DNA from: Agrypnia vestita
Lineage: Eukaryota; Arthropoda; Insecta; Trichoptera; Phryganeidae
Reading direction: 5' to 3'
Length of the DNA: 64,000 nucleotides
Assembly (NCBI GenBank): GCA_016648135.1
Contig: JADDOH010011124.1
Coordinates: 124,001 to 188,000, forward strand
A program made the position numbers and the translations under genes. Shown here piece after piece: positions 30,190-40,600 of this stretch. The notes below the pieces were generated by a model. It searched no databases and was not told the origin of the DNA. It worked only from the letters and a program-made list of their open reading frames with translations. Each line of letters begins with the position of its first letter. Within the stretch, counting starts at the first letter, position 1.

Positions 30190-31060
30190 CTTCATCAGCA
30201 AATACCGAGAATAAAGAACATCTGACCATTCACATTCGTAATCTAAGGATGACATTGTCCTGAACTAGATACTCCGAATTAGAGTCTTTCTATCTAGTCC
30301 GCCACTGGATTGTTCGCTCAATCGAATGATATTCCATGATTGGCGCAAACCTTCAGAGCTGCCCTGGAGTTCCATCGAAACTTGCGACAGAGCTCTCGAG
30401 TTAGGAGACAATGAACAAAGTTGTTTCCAGTAATTTCAGCGATGTTCGAGAACACGCCGAATGTTGCGCGTCAGAATTTAGGTAGATTGTTCACTTATGG
30501 TGAAATTTTGGAAACTGTTTTCGTAACATATACCTATAATATTTTAAGAAATATCTATATTTTAAATTAAAATCTGATGAATTCTCCTAGAGACATCATG
30601 AATCGACCACATGATCAATGAAGATGTAGTATAAAGTGTGTTGATAAGTCAAGAAAAACTAAAACTAAAATCAACCAACAAAAAACTAAGCTGCAAAATT
30701 CTGACACATTTTGCGAAAAAAAAAATAGAAATAATTTGTAGTGAAAGCTTGTCAACCAAGACAAGAACAGCAATAAACAATAGAATTCTGGTCCTAACAA
30801 TTATGTATAAAAGTTGAATCTGGATATTGCAGAAGGAAAAATAAAGTAGACAGTAGAAATGAGATTTGTGCATGTATACATTGTATACAGTGCAAAGCAC
30901 CATTGAAAAATAGTAGAAAACAAAATAAATCCTTAAAGTTTAATCATAATAAAAATAAAAATAAATAAAGTGCACAGGAAAGCAATAAAAAAATATATTA
31001 GAAAAAATTTAAATAAACACATTTTGAAAATGTGCGTGAATAAAAAATATAATTAAATAA
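30190..31060. other. unassigned stretch
   Basis: 30230-30480 is GC-richer and may be a noncoding island; 30600-31060 is AT-rich with low-complexity minus frames only. Confidence 0.45.
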
Positions 31061-31064
31061 AACG

Positions 31065-31270
31065 CTATATATGGGGTAAAAAAAATAATGCAGTCATCGA
31101 GGATCGATAATTTACAATGAAGTGAATTCGAAATTTTATAGGAAACATGATTTTGGAAGTAATAAAAATATAAAATCTAGAATTCAGTACTTTTGAAATA
31201 AGTAATCCTCAGTGAGAGCATTCAAATCATTTTTTTAAATATTGCTGCCTTTGCTTTCATACCCTAAATT
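31065..31270. mobile_element. MITE family D copy
   Basis: TATGGGGTAAAA start, TGCAGTCATCGAGGAT, AATTCAGTACTTTT and TTGCTGCCTTTGCTTTCATA end. The left inverted repeat is partly deleted. Confidence 0.75.
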
Positions 31271-31322
31271 TGATGTTAAAAATTAAATAGCGTTAGCACA
31301 TTAGCAGATTTTAATGTACAAT

Positions 31323-31595
31323 CTAACTAATATAAAAAAATTTAACTACCACTGTCTCAGAATCGACAGCACGTTTCTTTTTAAAGTAGTCGAGCTGTAC
31401 TGGAATACATCTACAAAACTCACTGTACTCATTACCCAGTCTGTGTAGTCTAGGCAGTGATGAGTGTACGCGGTAGTTTGTTCGCGTATTATCGTAATAA
31501 AATATATCTTTTAAACGAGTTGACTGTGGAATTCTGATACATACTTTTGTGAGAAGATCAGAGCTGTCAATTTGATAATTGATAATTTTGTACAT
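31323..31595 (-). pseudogene. LINE C-terminal remnant
   Basis: A 90-codon minus frame reads IINYQIDSSDLLTKVCIRIP, then NTRTNYRVHSSLPRLHRLGN and EYSEFCRCIPVQLDYFKKK. This follows the jockey-like LINE C-terminus: NG.IDCP.LL..I...VP, R..........RTNY...S.L.R...L.NE, then a final F...... helix. The first Met is probably not a real start. No stop within the frame, but the element is heavily truncated. Confidence 0.75.
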
Positions 31596-31599
31596 ACAT

Positions 31600-32340
31600 A
31601 CATACGTGACTCATACATTCAGACTTCCTCCTCACACCCAACAAATTGGTGACCACCGCCATCTACACCAAGTCTGCCAAAGCATAACGTTTGAATAAAT
31701 AATCTAAAACTTAATAATAATTTTCTTCACCGCGGAGGCGTAGCTATTCATATTTATTAAATTCTTTCGTTTTCCGACCGCGAGATACGCCGTATTTCAA
31801 AGAAATCCAGAATCATTGTTACGTAATCTACTTAGGTATTATTTATAGACTTTTGGCGACATTAAAATGGTTTATACCGCGCTCCGAAGATGGCGCCCGC
31901 TGCGGAATATTAAAGCCTCGAAAAATCTGGAAAACCTATTGCCTACTTAAATTAAGTGCCTCGCCCGCCCCTGCCTCGTACGTCACGTAAGAAATATACG
32001 TTTCAACATGGAAAGGTCATCAAAATATCATACGTTACACGTAGAAGCAGAAGTTTTTACTTTTTAAAATGATTGTTTCTTCCAAAACTTTTTTAATCAC
32101 AGAATGATATCGTTTAATATATGATTCTTCTGTCTTTAAACTATATAAATTATATACAGGGTGTAACTAGAGTCCACAATATAATTTATTGTCACTTAAT
32201 GGTAGAAGCGGAAAGAATTGCACGTATTCCAGGATTTTACAAGGCTCTAGACCTTTTACAGTAAATTGGTAAACTGAACAGTTAATTGCAAAAACTATTA
32301 AATGTAAAAAAAAAGTAATTTGGTACAGTAAATTACAAAA
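31600..32340. other. unassigned stretch
   Basis: TACAGGGTGTAACTAG at about 32156 looks like a transposon end; its inverse TTTACACCCTGTGTA lies at 33340-33354. Nothing else is supported. Confidence 0.4.
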
Positions 32341-32500
32341 ACTATAAAGCTCAGGCCACCAAAAACTCGGTTATCAGTAGAATCATAAAGTTATTCCTGC
32401 AATATGAGAATTCCCTTGGCATAGACTTGATCGCAGACACAAAGTATATTCTAAAGCAAAAACTTAAAATAATGAATTCATAGGCTTTAAACCAACGTAC
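32341..32500 (+). pseudogene. LINE C-terminal scrap
   Basis: Encodes NSVISRIIKLFLQYENSLGI then DLIADTKYILKQKLK and a stop. It is closely similar in DNA to 7988-8115, so both come from one LINE family. Confidence 0.7.
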
Positions 32501-32552
32501 AACGCACATACACATACAAGTAATTTAAAAAATATTATTGTACTTACTTACT

Positions 32553-32665
32553 TACTTACCATCACGCCGAGGATAGAACGCCATACTCTTCTGTCCTGAC
32601 ATACAACTATCGCCTCATCCACATTCATACATCTTCGAATGCAAGCTCGACGGTTATTGAGGCTT
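32553..32665 (-). pseudogene. LINE family B 3-prime scrap
   Basis: Minus strand matches the family B tail (AATAACCGTCGAGCTTGCAT, then GATGTATGAATGTGGATGAG) and ends with the CGGCGTGATGG 3-prime sequence. Confidence 0.7.
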
Positions 32666-32754
32666 CTAAATTTCAATTCGAATAATAAAAAATAAAATAA
32701 AAATTTAAAAAAATATAAATAATAAATTGGAAATTATTACAAAAGTCTGGATAA

Positions 32755-33110
32755 TCTACTAGATTCTGGAAGCATCGCGAACATCGAGTCTTATAAATAC
32801 GCAACGCGATCGCGCCGAACATACAATGCTTGCATTGTTGTGATAGAATGCAAGTCATAGAAGCTAGCGAATAGGAACCCACGCGATACAATAACCACTA
32901 CGATAAGTGTTCCCATAAACAAAATGAATTGGAAAGGAACATTCTAGCGAACACTGGTATTGTATCGGATAATCTCGGAGATTCGAAAAACCATCGTGTT
33001 TAGTATAAAAAGGCTAAACCAGCGCCGCGGCGCTTTATGTTTGCTTTGAAGTTCCTACTGGTGCGACGGTGGCGACGGAGCGGTAAGCCACAGTGTGGCC
33101 AGTCGGGATA
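32755..33110 (+). promoter_or_regulatory. candidate Pol II promoter region
   Basis: Two TATA-like boxes, TATAAATA near 32793 and TATAAAAAGG near 33005. The first follows ATTCTGGAAGC and the second follows GGAACATTCTAGCGAAC, each with a pair of inverted GAA/TTC units like a weak heat-shock element. GC-rich sequence downstream (33025-33100) includes a GAGCGGTAAGCC that could be a splice donor. No coding exon follows in the window. It might equally be a retrotransposon LTR. Confidence 0.3.
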
Positions 33111-33885
33111 ATCGAGTGAAATATTAAGCGAAAAACATACTTACGTGCGATAACTAAACGGAATTTACTTGAAAGTGTTAACAAGCTACATGTGTTTCAC
33201 AGATGACAGATTAATTGAGAAATAGTGTGAATTAAAGAATAGTTTAAAATTAAATTCCTATCCAGTGACTTTGTGAATCCTTGCAGTGACTTATCTCCGT
33301 TGATTTTAGGATATTCTCGACTGACTTAAAAGTATTGCTCTTTTACACCCTGTGTAAGAATATAATAAAATTCTCTAACATGTTATTTTTAACGCATATT
33401 TTACTAGGACAGCTAAATTAACATAATCCGTGATAAAAATATTTCGGAATCTAAAACTTGTGACACAAATTCGCCAACAATTAATAAAAATATCACTTTT
33501 TTAAATCAGTATGTGAGGTAAAAATATTTCATTAAATATATCAAAAAAATTAATGAGAAAAGTTACGACAGGGTGGAATATAAATTAATTTAAAAGTTGT
33601 AGGTTTTATTAATATTTGGGTTGTTATGTCTCCTTCATTGTGTTCAGGGAGATTTGTAAAGGGTTGTAGAAAATTGCAAAAGCTGCCTACAAATAGGCAT
33701 GTCCATAGGATTTCTGGACAATAGGAATTTTGCGGAAGATTCATTTGAGCCGGAGGATAATAAAGAGTATTATTGTATTGGATCGGAGATGCGGAATAGT
33801 CAGAAGCATGCTCTAAATGTTTATTACTAAAATATATTAAGTTTCTAATAAATCACTTGAAATAAATTAATATTTTATTTATTTA
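33111..33885. other. unassigned stretch
   Basis: No supported feature. Confidence 0.5.
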
Positions 33886-33891
33886 TTTATT

Positions 33892-34011
33892 TGTTTATAT
33901 GGAGATATTAACTTTGTTTATTTGGATTATTTACATGTTGTTTTGTTTATATGGAGATTATATGGAGAAAAAAATTGTTTATATGGAGATAATAAGAGTT
34001 TAATGGAGATA
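33892..34011 (+). repeat. degenerate minisatellite of GTTTATATGGAGAT
   Basis: GTTTATATGGAGAT occurs at about 33893, 33954 and 33978 with partial copies between and after. The RTE-like LINE at 34012 is inserted in it. Confidence 0.75.
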
Positions 34012-34146
34012 GAACAACAAAGATATCTCTGCCTTAGAGCTTCGACACTGGAGAGAGCTGGCACAAGACCGAGATGAGTGGAGGAAAATTATTGAGGAGG
34101 CCAAGACCCACCAAGGGTTGTAGTGCCAAGAATGATGATGATGATG
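34012..34146 (+). mobile_element. RTE-like LINE, very short insertion
   Basis: Target duplication ATGGAGATA at 34003-34011 and 34147-34155. Contains only the last 30 codons (CLRALRHWRELAQDRDEWRK, then the HQGL stop) and the GAT repeat tail. Same family as 16145-16670. Confidence 0.85.
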
Positions 34147-34359
34147 ATGGAGATATTAACAGATGTAAGAAAATGATATATATAAATATATGAAAGTGTA
34201 AATAGTTGGTAATTAACGTATTTTCTTAACACATAGAAATAATTTTGAAGTAGTACATAATGATAATATAAGCATATATTCAAGAACACATTCATATTTG
34301 TGAAGTTGTAATTTTTCAGATCGAAGTTCTCTGAAATTTTATTTTAAGCCAAATTAATT

Positions 34360-34430
34360 AATCAATTAAAAAGACATACAGAAAAATCCTATTCACGAAA
34401 AAATATAAGGCTACTACTGGGAGTAGTAGC
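34360..34430 (-). repeat. arm of the SINE-like foldback
   Basis: TAATTAATCAATTAAAAAGA and ACAGAAAAATC match the outer arms of the inverted pair at 45513-45830. A short hairpin GGCTACTACTGGGAGTAGTAGCC follows at 34410. Confidence 0.5.
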
Positions 34431-34680
34431 CTAATATTTTAATATTTTTATATCTCGCATTGCAGTAATAAATCAATATTATCAACAATCAACTATTAAT
34501 TCAATGTTGCGTCGCAGAATTATGTTCACTTGTGATCTTAGGTGGTACAGAGACACATGATAGATGTCGATGTCGATGAAAAAGTCGTTGTAGACTCGGC
34601 ACATTCTCAATTATTCTTTTGTTTGATTAAGGGCTTATCGTAATAATGAAAAGCGCTAACCACCTAATACTTCCAGTAGG

Positions 34681-35335
34681 TATTTATTTATTTATTTATT
34701 TAATATTCATGGAAGACAAACAGCACAAAGAAGATTAGAAAACGTTAATATAATATAGATGGCCAATTACAGGTCTTCACATTTAGAAATATGTTAGGTA
34801 TGATAAATATTTATGAATTAAACTAAGGCATGTTAAAAATTATATAACAAGAAAGAATAAAAAATTTAAACAAAAGAAAAAGAAACTTAATTATTAGCAG
34901 AAAAACAAAGGCATGTTAAAAATAATACAAAAAGAATGAACAAGAGAAAAAGAGACTTAATAATTAAGTAGGAAAAAAATTCTGCACTCAAAATTTTTCA
35001 TAAAACTTAGGCATGTTAAGAATCATATAAAACGAAAGAATAAAAAATTTAAACAAAAGAAAAAGAGACTTCATTATTAGTAGAAAAACATAGGCATGTT
35101 GAAAATAATACACAAAGAATGGACAAGAGAAAAAGAGACTTAATTATTAAGTAGAAAAAAATTCTGCACTCAAAATTTTTCTTAATCTTGTGTGGCTGCA
35201 CTCGAACAGATCAATATCCAATAATCTTATCAGTTTATTGAATGCATCGCATACCCTCAAGAAATATGAATTACGACGATAGTTATGTGTATAGGTATGT
35301 GGCACAATCTCAATTCTGTAATAAAAATATATAAA
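34681..35335 (-). pseudogene. LINE 3-prime end with duplicated tail
   Basis: On the minus strand 35330-35160 reads IEIVPHTYTHNYRRNSYFLR, VCDAFNKLIRLLDIDLFEC and SHTRLRKILSAEFFST to a stop. It has the shape of a LINE C-terminus (N.RR.SFF.R....N.L) but is divergent. The stop falls just before a duplicated UTR segment. The 3-prime tail is the tttattta repeat at 34681-34702. Clade unresolved. Confidence 0.55.
34827..35180. repeat. tandem duplication, 183 bp unit
   Basis: The GGCATGTTAAAAAT block starts at 34827, 34910, 35010 and 35093, spaced 83, 100 and 83 bp. Thus a unit with an internal half-repeat was duplicated in tandem. Copies end with TTCTGCACTCAAAATTTTTC. Confidence 0.9.
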
Positions 35336-35820
35336 ATATAAATAATAATATATAAATATTCAGCTTGCCAATTACTATTTTGTGCAAAAATATTGAATAT
35401 CTGAAATGTATTCTATGTAAAGAGCTTGCTAAAAATTAAGAAAGCTCATTAAAAATGTAATTTGTATAATATAAAATTTTAACATATCGCCATGTGTTTT
35501 TTTGTACGGGCTGGATAGATTTATCTTAACTGAACAAGGATGTCTTCGTAATTAGCGCCAGTACTGCATCCCATAATAATTAATCCTAATTGACGGCGGG
35601 ACGCGCCGTTAATTGAATTACACAAGTTATAACTACCTCTCACTCTCACCCCCACCCTCGCGGCAAAGCGAGCCTTAATCTTTCCGGGAGCAGGGTCGAG
35701 GGTCGCCAGGAGAAGGCTGGACCCGTATCAACCACCCTTGTCCATTGGGAAAAAACCAGGACAATCGAGCTGATAATTATTTCACAAATGCTGGCCCGTC
35801 AATTTGAGATGTTTTACCAA
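35336..35820. other. stretch with GC-richer island
   Basis: 35520-35770 contains GACGGCGGGACGCGCCGTTA, a CCCCCACCCTCGCGG stretch and TAATTGAATTACACAAG homeobox-like cores. Possibly a conserved noncoding element; not coding. Confidence 0.3.
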
Positions 35821-35821
35821 T

Positions 35822-35852
<31 letters not shown>

Positions 35853-36085
35853 GAAACCCATGTTTCCCTAACCCCCAATTTTTCTCCACAACCAACCACA
35901 ACCACCCACCGGTGGTTATGTTGGAGGATAGCCGTTGATGTCACATCGAAAATATGCGAGTTTGGTGGGGGTGGCTGTGTGTGGGTGACGAAAATGTGCT
36001 TTCTGGCACATTGTCTTGTTATGGGAAGGCCGCAAATGCTGCAGTTTGTTTCAAAATAAGCGCGCCGACTGTGTCGGTGAGTGTA

Positions 36086-36154
36086 GAAGGTTCCGGAAAA
36101 ACCTTCTCTAGAAAGTTCTGGAAGGAGAAGGTTCTAGAAAATTCCCGAAAGTTC
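36086..36154. promoter_or_regulatory. heat-shock element array 1
   Basis: GAA at 36086, TTC 36091 and GAA 36096 form one perfect triplet; GAA 36111, TTC 36116 and GAA 36121 form another. From 36127 to 36154 six GAA/TTC units alternate at exact 5 bp steps (GAA 36127, TTC 36132, GAA 36137, TTC 36142, GAA 36147, TTC 36152). This is the HSF trimer binding pattern. Confidence 0.85.
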
Positions 36155-36229
36155 TATAAGGTTCTAAACTGAGTGGCGGAATGTGTCAGTGTATCTAGGT
36201 CTGGTTCCTATACATTCGATAAATTTCTT

Positions 36230-36273
36230 GAAAGTTCTGAAAGGAGAATGTTCTAGAAGGTTCGCGAAGGTTC
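36230..36273. promoter_or_regulatory. heat-shock element array 2
   Basis: GAA 36230 and TTC 36235, then a second perfect run of six units: GAA 36246, TTC 36251, GAA 36256, TTC 36261, GAA 36266, TTC 36271. It is a diverged repeat of array 1, shifted by 119 bp. Confidence 0.85.
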
Positions 36274-36334
36274 TATGACGATCCAAACAGTGTTCTAAAA
36301 AACTACGCGTGCGAAGCAGCGCGGGCACAGCTAG

Positions 36335-36620
36335 TATTACGTAGCAGAACATTTTTATTCTTCTTAATATTACTATCATTTAGCGGCGTAGCGAGAAAAC
36401 TGCCTCAGCATTTAAAAAATGACAATCTGGATGGTGAAAGTGTAGGGCCGATACGGAAGCTTTTGCTCATAGAATGGCCCTGGGTCTATGTTGGGTCCCA
36501 GCTTTAGGTTTGATCCTCACATTGGTCCGCTCACTCCTCCTGAGTCGCTCTCGCTCCAACAACTGAATTCTTATCGTTCACAATTCTCCGTCAACTGAAT
36601 TTTTTTTAAAATTCATTCTT
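36335..36620. other. unassigned stretch
   Basis: Begins with a GGCGTAGCGAGAAAACTGCC sequence also seen near 28103. No gene. Confidence 0.45.
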
Positions 36621-36626
36621 AATATT

Positions 36627-37012
36627 AATTAAGATAAATCATAGAAGTCTCACAGAGACGAAGCTATTTTATGTGGGAAATATGTATAGAAGTCTTTTGT
36701 AGGGTGGCCGCAGGGCTTATTACCTGTAATAGCTGACTTGAGTGATCACTTTACACAGTGTAACGTTCACCAAATCCACCGTAAGATGCACAAATTTCCA
36801 AAATTTTAAAAGTTGTATATATGTTGTTTATCTGTCTTTTTTCTGATATTTAAAGGAACTTTAGCCATCTGCGGTCGAAAATAAGTAATTACCATGACAT
36901 ATTATACATATAGGCAGCCGTTGGTAATGATATAATATCTCTGAATACCTCTACATGTTTCCCATATACATAGATTCGTCACTATGAGACTGCTATAATT
37001 TATCTTAATTAA
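36627..37012. mobile_element. MITE family A, complete copy
   Basis: Perfect terminal inverted start ATATTAATTAAGATAAAT at about 36627 and its complement ending at 37012. Left arm carries GTCTCACAGAGACGAAGC and GAGTGATCACTTTACACAG; the right end has CATAGATTCGTCACTATGAG. Confidence 0.85.
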
Positions 37013-37019
37013 TATGTAA

Positions 37020-38125
37020 AAAAATTTTTATCAGTTGACGTAGAATTGTGATTGATAAAAATTCTGTTAAATGCGCATGCGCACTTTGTTCATCTATGTT
37101 CCAACGTAAGCTATACGACACAGCAGGTGTTTTTTTATGTAAGCCAAAGAAGTACAATTTTCAACGCGCACACATAATTTGTTGTCATTTTAACCAGCAT
37201 CTCGATAAAATATCTATAGTTTTAATTCGCACCCTGAAACTGAAACAAATAAAAATACCTAATACAAAAATTAAAACCTGATTGTCCGTAAGATAAGTTA
37301 GGTAGGACATTATTTTTATAAGTGTAATATTTTATACAATGTATAGATCATGCATAATTTACATTTTTTGTTTTAGTTTTTCGCTTTTTTTTAAATGTTA
37401 TTTTTTAAAAATTTATTATATTTATTTCTGTAGGAAGATAATTAAACTTTTTTATGCCTAAATACATGTAGTTTGTTGATACTGTTTAGTATTGCACTTT
37501 GGTATTTTAAAGATATGTCTGTTTCGAATTGCTTAATGATGTGTTTTTTCACTATTTGAATAATCAATATCTTTTTATAAATATTTTCTATTCTATTTTC
37601 ATTGCATTTGAAACTATAATTATTGTTCTCTGTTAACTAAGTTAACTAAGTTAATTATGTTGTTGTATGCTCTTCCTCATCCAATGATTCCACACTGGAC
37701 TTTAATTTTATATATTACAGAATATTTTTCTTCGCAGGCGATCTTTTTTTAGAGAACGATATTTATTGCGACGTACCAAGAATTTTATTTATTCCCCCAA
37801 AGTCACATTAAATGTACTCTCAGACCAAAGATGCCTAAAATAAATTAATATTGTAAAAAAATTACATCATGAAATTATAAGAAGACTTGATAGGCTTATT
37901 AATCTATTGGCTATTTCTCAGTAATTTGATAAGTATAATCTGGCTGGAATGATTGAGATATTAAATATTTCAGTAATATAATTGGATGATAAGATTGAAT
38001 TGAATTACTCACTTCATTGTGGAATAAACCATAAATGAAATGGATTTACGAGAAAAAAGAAAAAATATGGAATCTTTTTATTTATTTAATTGTACATTAT
38101 GGTGTTAATTACATATTATATATTT
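37020..38125. other. unassigned AT-rich stretch
   Basis: Contains GTTAACTAA repeats at 37635-37655 and no supported gene; the 77-codon plus frame at 37048 has no domain. Confidence 0.5.
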
Positions 38126-38127
38126 GA

Positions 38128-38648
38128 AAAAACTAACCCATAAACAAGTTTTTATTTTACTCTCTTTCTTTGTAAATTAAGTTTACCATCATGTACTTAA
38201 ATAATTGATTGACTGAAAAAGAAACATGTCTAGACAAATATCTATGTCAAAAATCTCTAAAAATATCTATTTATTATTTGATTTTTTCCCAAAAAACCGA
38301 AGTGTGCTGTCATCTGTGAACCAATTGTCATAAATTTTCGAAATTCGTAGTGATGTACCTTTTATACCTACCGACGGAGTAATTCAAATTTAGAAAATAT
38401 TCCGCGACGTTATCGGGCCGCCGTTGCTAATCAAACTTTTCTAATGATTCCAATTTGAAAAAACCAATAAAATTTCTAAAAATCCGAAATTATACTATAA
38501 TTATTAATTATTTTAACGAAAATTTGATAGATCTTCTTCAGCTCGACTGGATCACGGGAAAAGGGTCAAAAATCGATCCAAAGCTTTTTTTGACGGCAAG
38601 TAAGCAAGCAGACGCTACGGTTAATATAAAGGTAGTAAAAAAAGGCAG
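38128..38648 (+). repeat. repeat family C copy
   Basis: Starts ACTAACCCATAAACAAG and a TTTTACTCTCTTTC segment; the conserved 3-prime block includes ATCACGGGAAAAGGGTCA and GACGGCAAGTAAGCAAGCAG. Confidence 0.75.
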
Positions 38649-38700
38649 CAATATCTAAAAAATTAAATAAATGTTTTGAATGCAGTCACCGAGAATTTTT
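38642..38700. mobile_element. MITE family D half copy
   Basis: AGGCAGCAATATC and GAATGCAGTCACCGAGAATT, the left half of family D, joined directly to the end of family C. Confidence 0.55.
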
Positions 38701-38827
38701 AATAAATTTTTAGGCTATTTTTCTTATAGAAAGCTGTTCTATTTAAAATTATTGGGACCTTTTAAAAATGCCTTAATTAAAAAAAAGTTAATAAATAATA
38801 AGAAAATATATTTTTTTAATATTCAAA

Positions 38828-38945
38828 GCATTAACTTTGCGGTCAGGCATTTTAACAAAATGATAGTTATTTTAGTATATAACAACTTACTTAAATTTTT
38901 CTCTTAACAAAGAGACGGGTACGTCTCGAAACCGGTGGACTAAAA
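38828..38945. mobile_element. Penelope-related tail, rearranged
   Basis: 38828-38880 is the family tail in minus orientation (AACTTTGCGGTCAGGCATTT). 38908-38937 is the stem II module in plus orientation (GAGAC-GGGTAC-GTCTC, GAAA, CCGG, TG, GAC). The CUGANGA box is lost and the cleavage triplet is GUG, so no ribozyme activity is expected. Confidence 0.6.
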
Positions 38946-38949
38946 ATCT

Positions 38950-39330
38950 ACGTAAATTGTTGTATAGAGGATCTGAGCATTATGCACGATGCACAGTCCG
39001 CGGATGCAGGTTCTTGAAAATAAATTGATAGCCCTAAAATGGGCCTTTCGTCGGTCTTGCGTGTGGATTTTCAAAGCAAGTTACTCAGATGTTTCTCTCC
39101 TGCATCGCTCCTGTTTTTTGCTGCTTCCTGCTGGGACTAAAATTCCGGGCTACACATTTTTAAGATTTTCAAAGCAAGTTACTAAAAGGTTTCTACCCAT
39201 AATGCTGTTGGGACTCTAGCGCTAGCGACGATCCACGCCTTTTTGTATAGTCTTTGTCCGACTTGTGCATGACAAATTTGTTGAAGTTTTTCAAAGGTAG
39301 CCCAGCTCATTTCTTTTTATTTTGTCTATA
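38950..39330. other. unassigned stretch
   Basis: A GATTTTCAAAGCAAGTTACT motif occurs at 39066 and 39166 (100 bp direct repeat, with similar surroundings). No gene. Confidence 0.5.
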
Positions 39331-39331
39331 T

Positions 39332-39890
39332 TGTCACGAGTCTTGGCTGCGGGAGGATTAATGAAATGCTAGAATTTAATACTGATTAATTAATTAATTG
39401 ATCGTACAAAGTCACTTAATACCATTTAACGTAACGCTATTATTCAAATTAAACTATTTCGTAAATTTATCACTCGTAAATAGATACTTTATAATCTACT
39501 ATTCACTAGAACATTCCATCCAATTTCCGCACGTGTTATTTCGCTACGTAAGAACTTTCCAGAGTACTGTCGAATAACCGCTCGCTTGGTCCCCCTGGCC
39601 TTCGCAACTCGCGGCTGCGTTCGATTCCGTGCCGCTGTCAAGCGCGCCCAAAATCAACAACCACCCTTACTCCCGTGTGCTGTCCTATTATAATGCTGAT
39701 ATCGAAACTCCAAACGTTTCCAGTGATTACGAGATTTTTCTCGTGTCTTCCAGGCTTTTTTAGATGTTTCTCGATGCTTCCCGTAAGCCGTAGATTACGC
39801 TAAGCCGTTCTGTAATCTGGGGTAGTATTGTGATCATTTCAAACAACTGTCACTTGACATGAGTGCGTGATTCTTTTTAGCCTCGTTACA
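39332..39890 (+). mobile_element. solo LTR, Ty3/gypsy-type target site
   Basis: The 559 bp unit starts TGTCACGAG and ends CTCGTTACA, an imperfect 9 bp inverted terminus with TG...CA. ATAT is duplicated at 39328-39331 and 39891-39894. Four-bp AT-rich duplications are usual for gypsy-type integrases. No gag or pol lies on either side, so it is a solo LTR from recombination between two LTRs. It contains GAACTTTCCAGAG (39552-39564), a near-perfect three-unit heat-shock element. A related LTR lies at 62900-63309. Orientation is assumed. Confidence 0.8.
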
Positions 39891-39894
39891 ATAT

Positions 39895-39945
39895 AATAAT
39901 AATAGATAATATAATATAATATATTATATATATTATAGATAGATA

Positions 39946-39992
<47 letters not shown>
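39895..39992. repeat. TA-rich microsatellite
   Basis: ATAT/TA tract, ending in about 40 bp of pure TA, immediately after the LTR. Confidence 0.9.
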
Positions 39993-39995
<3 letters not shown>

Positions 39996-39998
<3 letters not shown>

Positions 39999-40470
39999 AC
40001 TTATCATCAACAGTTTGAGAAGACCCGAAAGACGATATCCAGCACAGTCGAGTAAAGCCTTTGCACCTGCATTATATTCTCCCCTGGAAGCCGCCCGAAG
40101 GAAGCCTCCCCGTTCTAATTGCGCAGTTTTGCGCCGAACGTCCTCCATTTTTGCAGTGGCTTCGTTTAACTTTCGCGGAGTTTCAGTGGCGTCACCTTTG
40201 TGGCAATATTCAGCTCTGTACGTGCGATAGGGCATAACAGATTTTGCCGAGTTAAATGAAAAACAAATTGGACGACCCCTTCAGTAAAAGTTACGGAAGT
40301 TTTACGTGAGAGGAATTTATATATTTTATTTCCTTTGCTGCAGAAAAATGTAAGTTAGTGTAGTGTATCCCGTCCGGTTACCTTAATATTACAAATTTGC
40401 ACGGCTACAAAAAAGGAGAGCGCCAACTCTCGCTCTCTTTCTCTTTTTCTAACTAGCGTGCTGTTAGCAC
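39996..40470. other. unassigned; open frames on both strands
   Basis: The minus frame 39996-40235 (79 codons; CHKGDATETPRKLNEATAKM region) has ordinary amino-acid composition in a GC-richer block but no family that I recognise. It could be a host exon or mobile-element piece. Confidence 0.3.
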
Positions 40471-40600
40471 AGTGATTTTTTTTTTTTTTTTAAATTTATT
40501 AGAGACACTAACAGGATAATGGGTACATGACACTCAGATAATAAACATTATAGTGAAGACTATGCCCATTATCCCAATTACAAGTGTCTCCGGCAACGCT
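40471..40600 (-). repeat. poly-A-tailed retroelement end with hairpin
   Basis: On the minus strand a hairpin (GGATAATGGGC pairing with CCCATTATCC) is followed by TCTAATAAATTT and a run of 16 A. This looks like the 3-prime end of a retrotransposed RNA. Confidence 0.5.

Larger units (their letters stand above)
35821..36334 (+). mobile_element. Helitron-like element with heat-shock-element arrays
   Basis: The 3-prime end shows a GC hairpin (CGCGTGCGAAGCAGCGCG, 36306-36323), a short spacer, then CTAG at 36331-36334 followed by T. The 5-prime end is set at TC (35821-35822) preceded by A. Helitrons insert between A and T, begin TC and end CTRR after a hairpin, so both ends fit. A TA tract right after the TC makes the left boundary less certain. 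There is no Rep/helicase frame, so it is non-autonomous. The small plus frame 35954-36172 is probably not coding. Confidence 0.75.

Noticed and set aside
32156..33354. Transposon bounded by ACAGGGTGTAA and its complement
   Set aside because: The inverted match is only about 11 bp, no target duplication was found, and unrelated LINE scraps lie inside.
35954..36172. 72-codon frame inside the Helitron-like element
   Set aside because: It overlaps the heat-shock array and has no domain; array periodicity explains the GKTF/KEKV-like residues.
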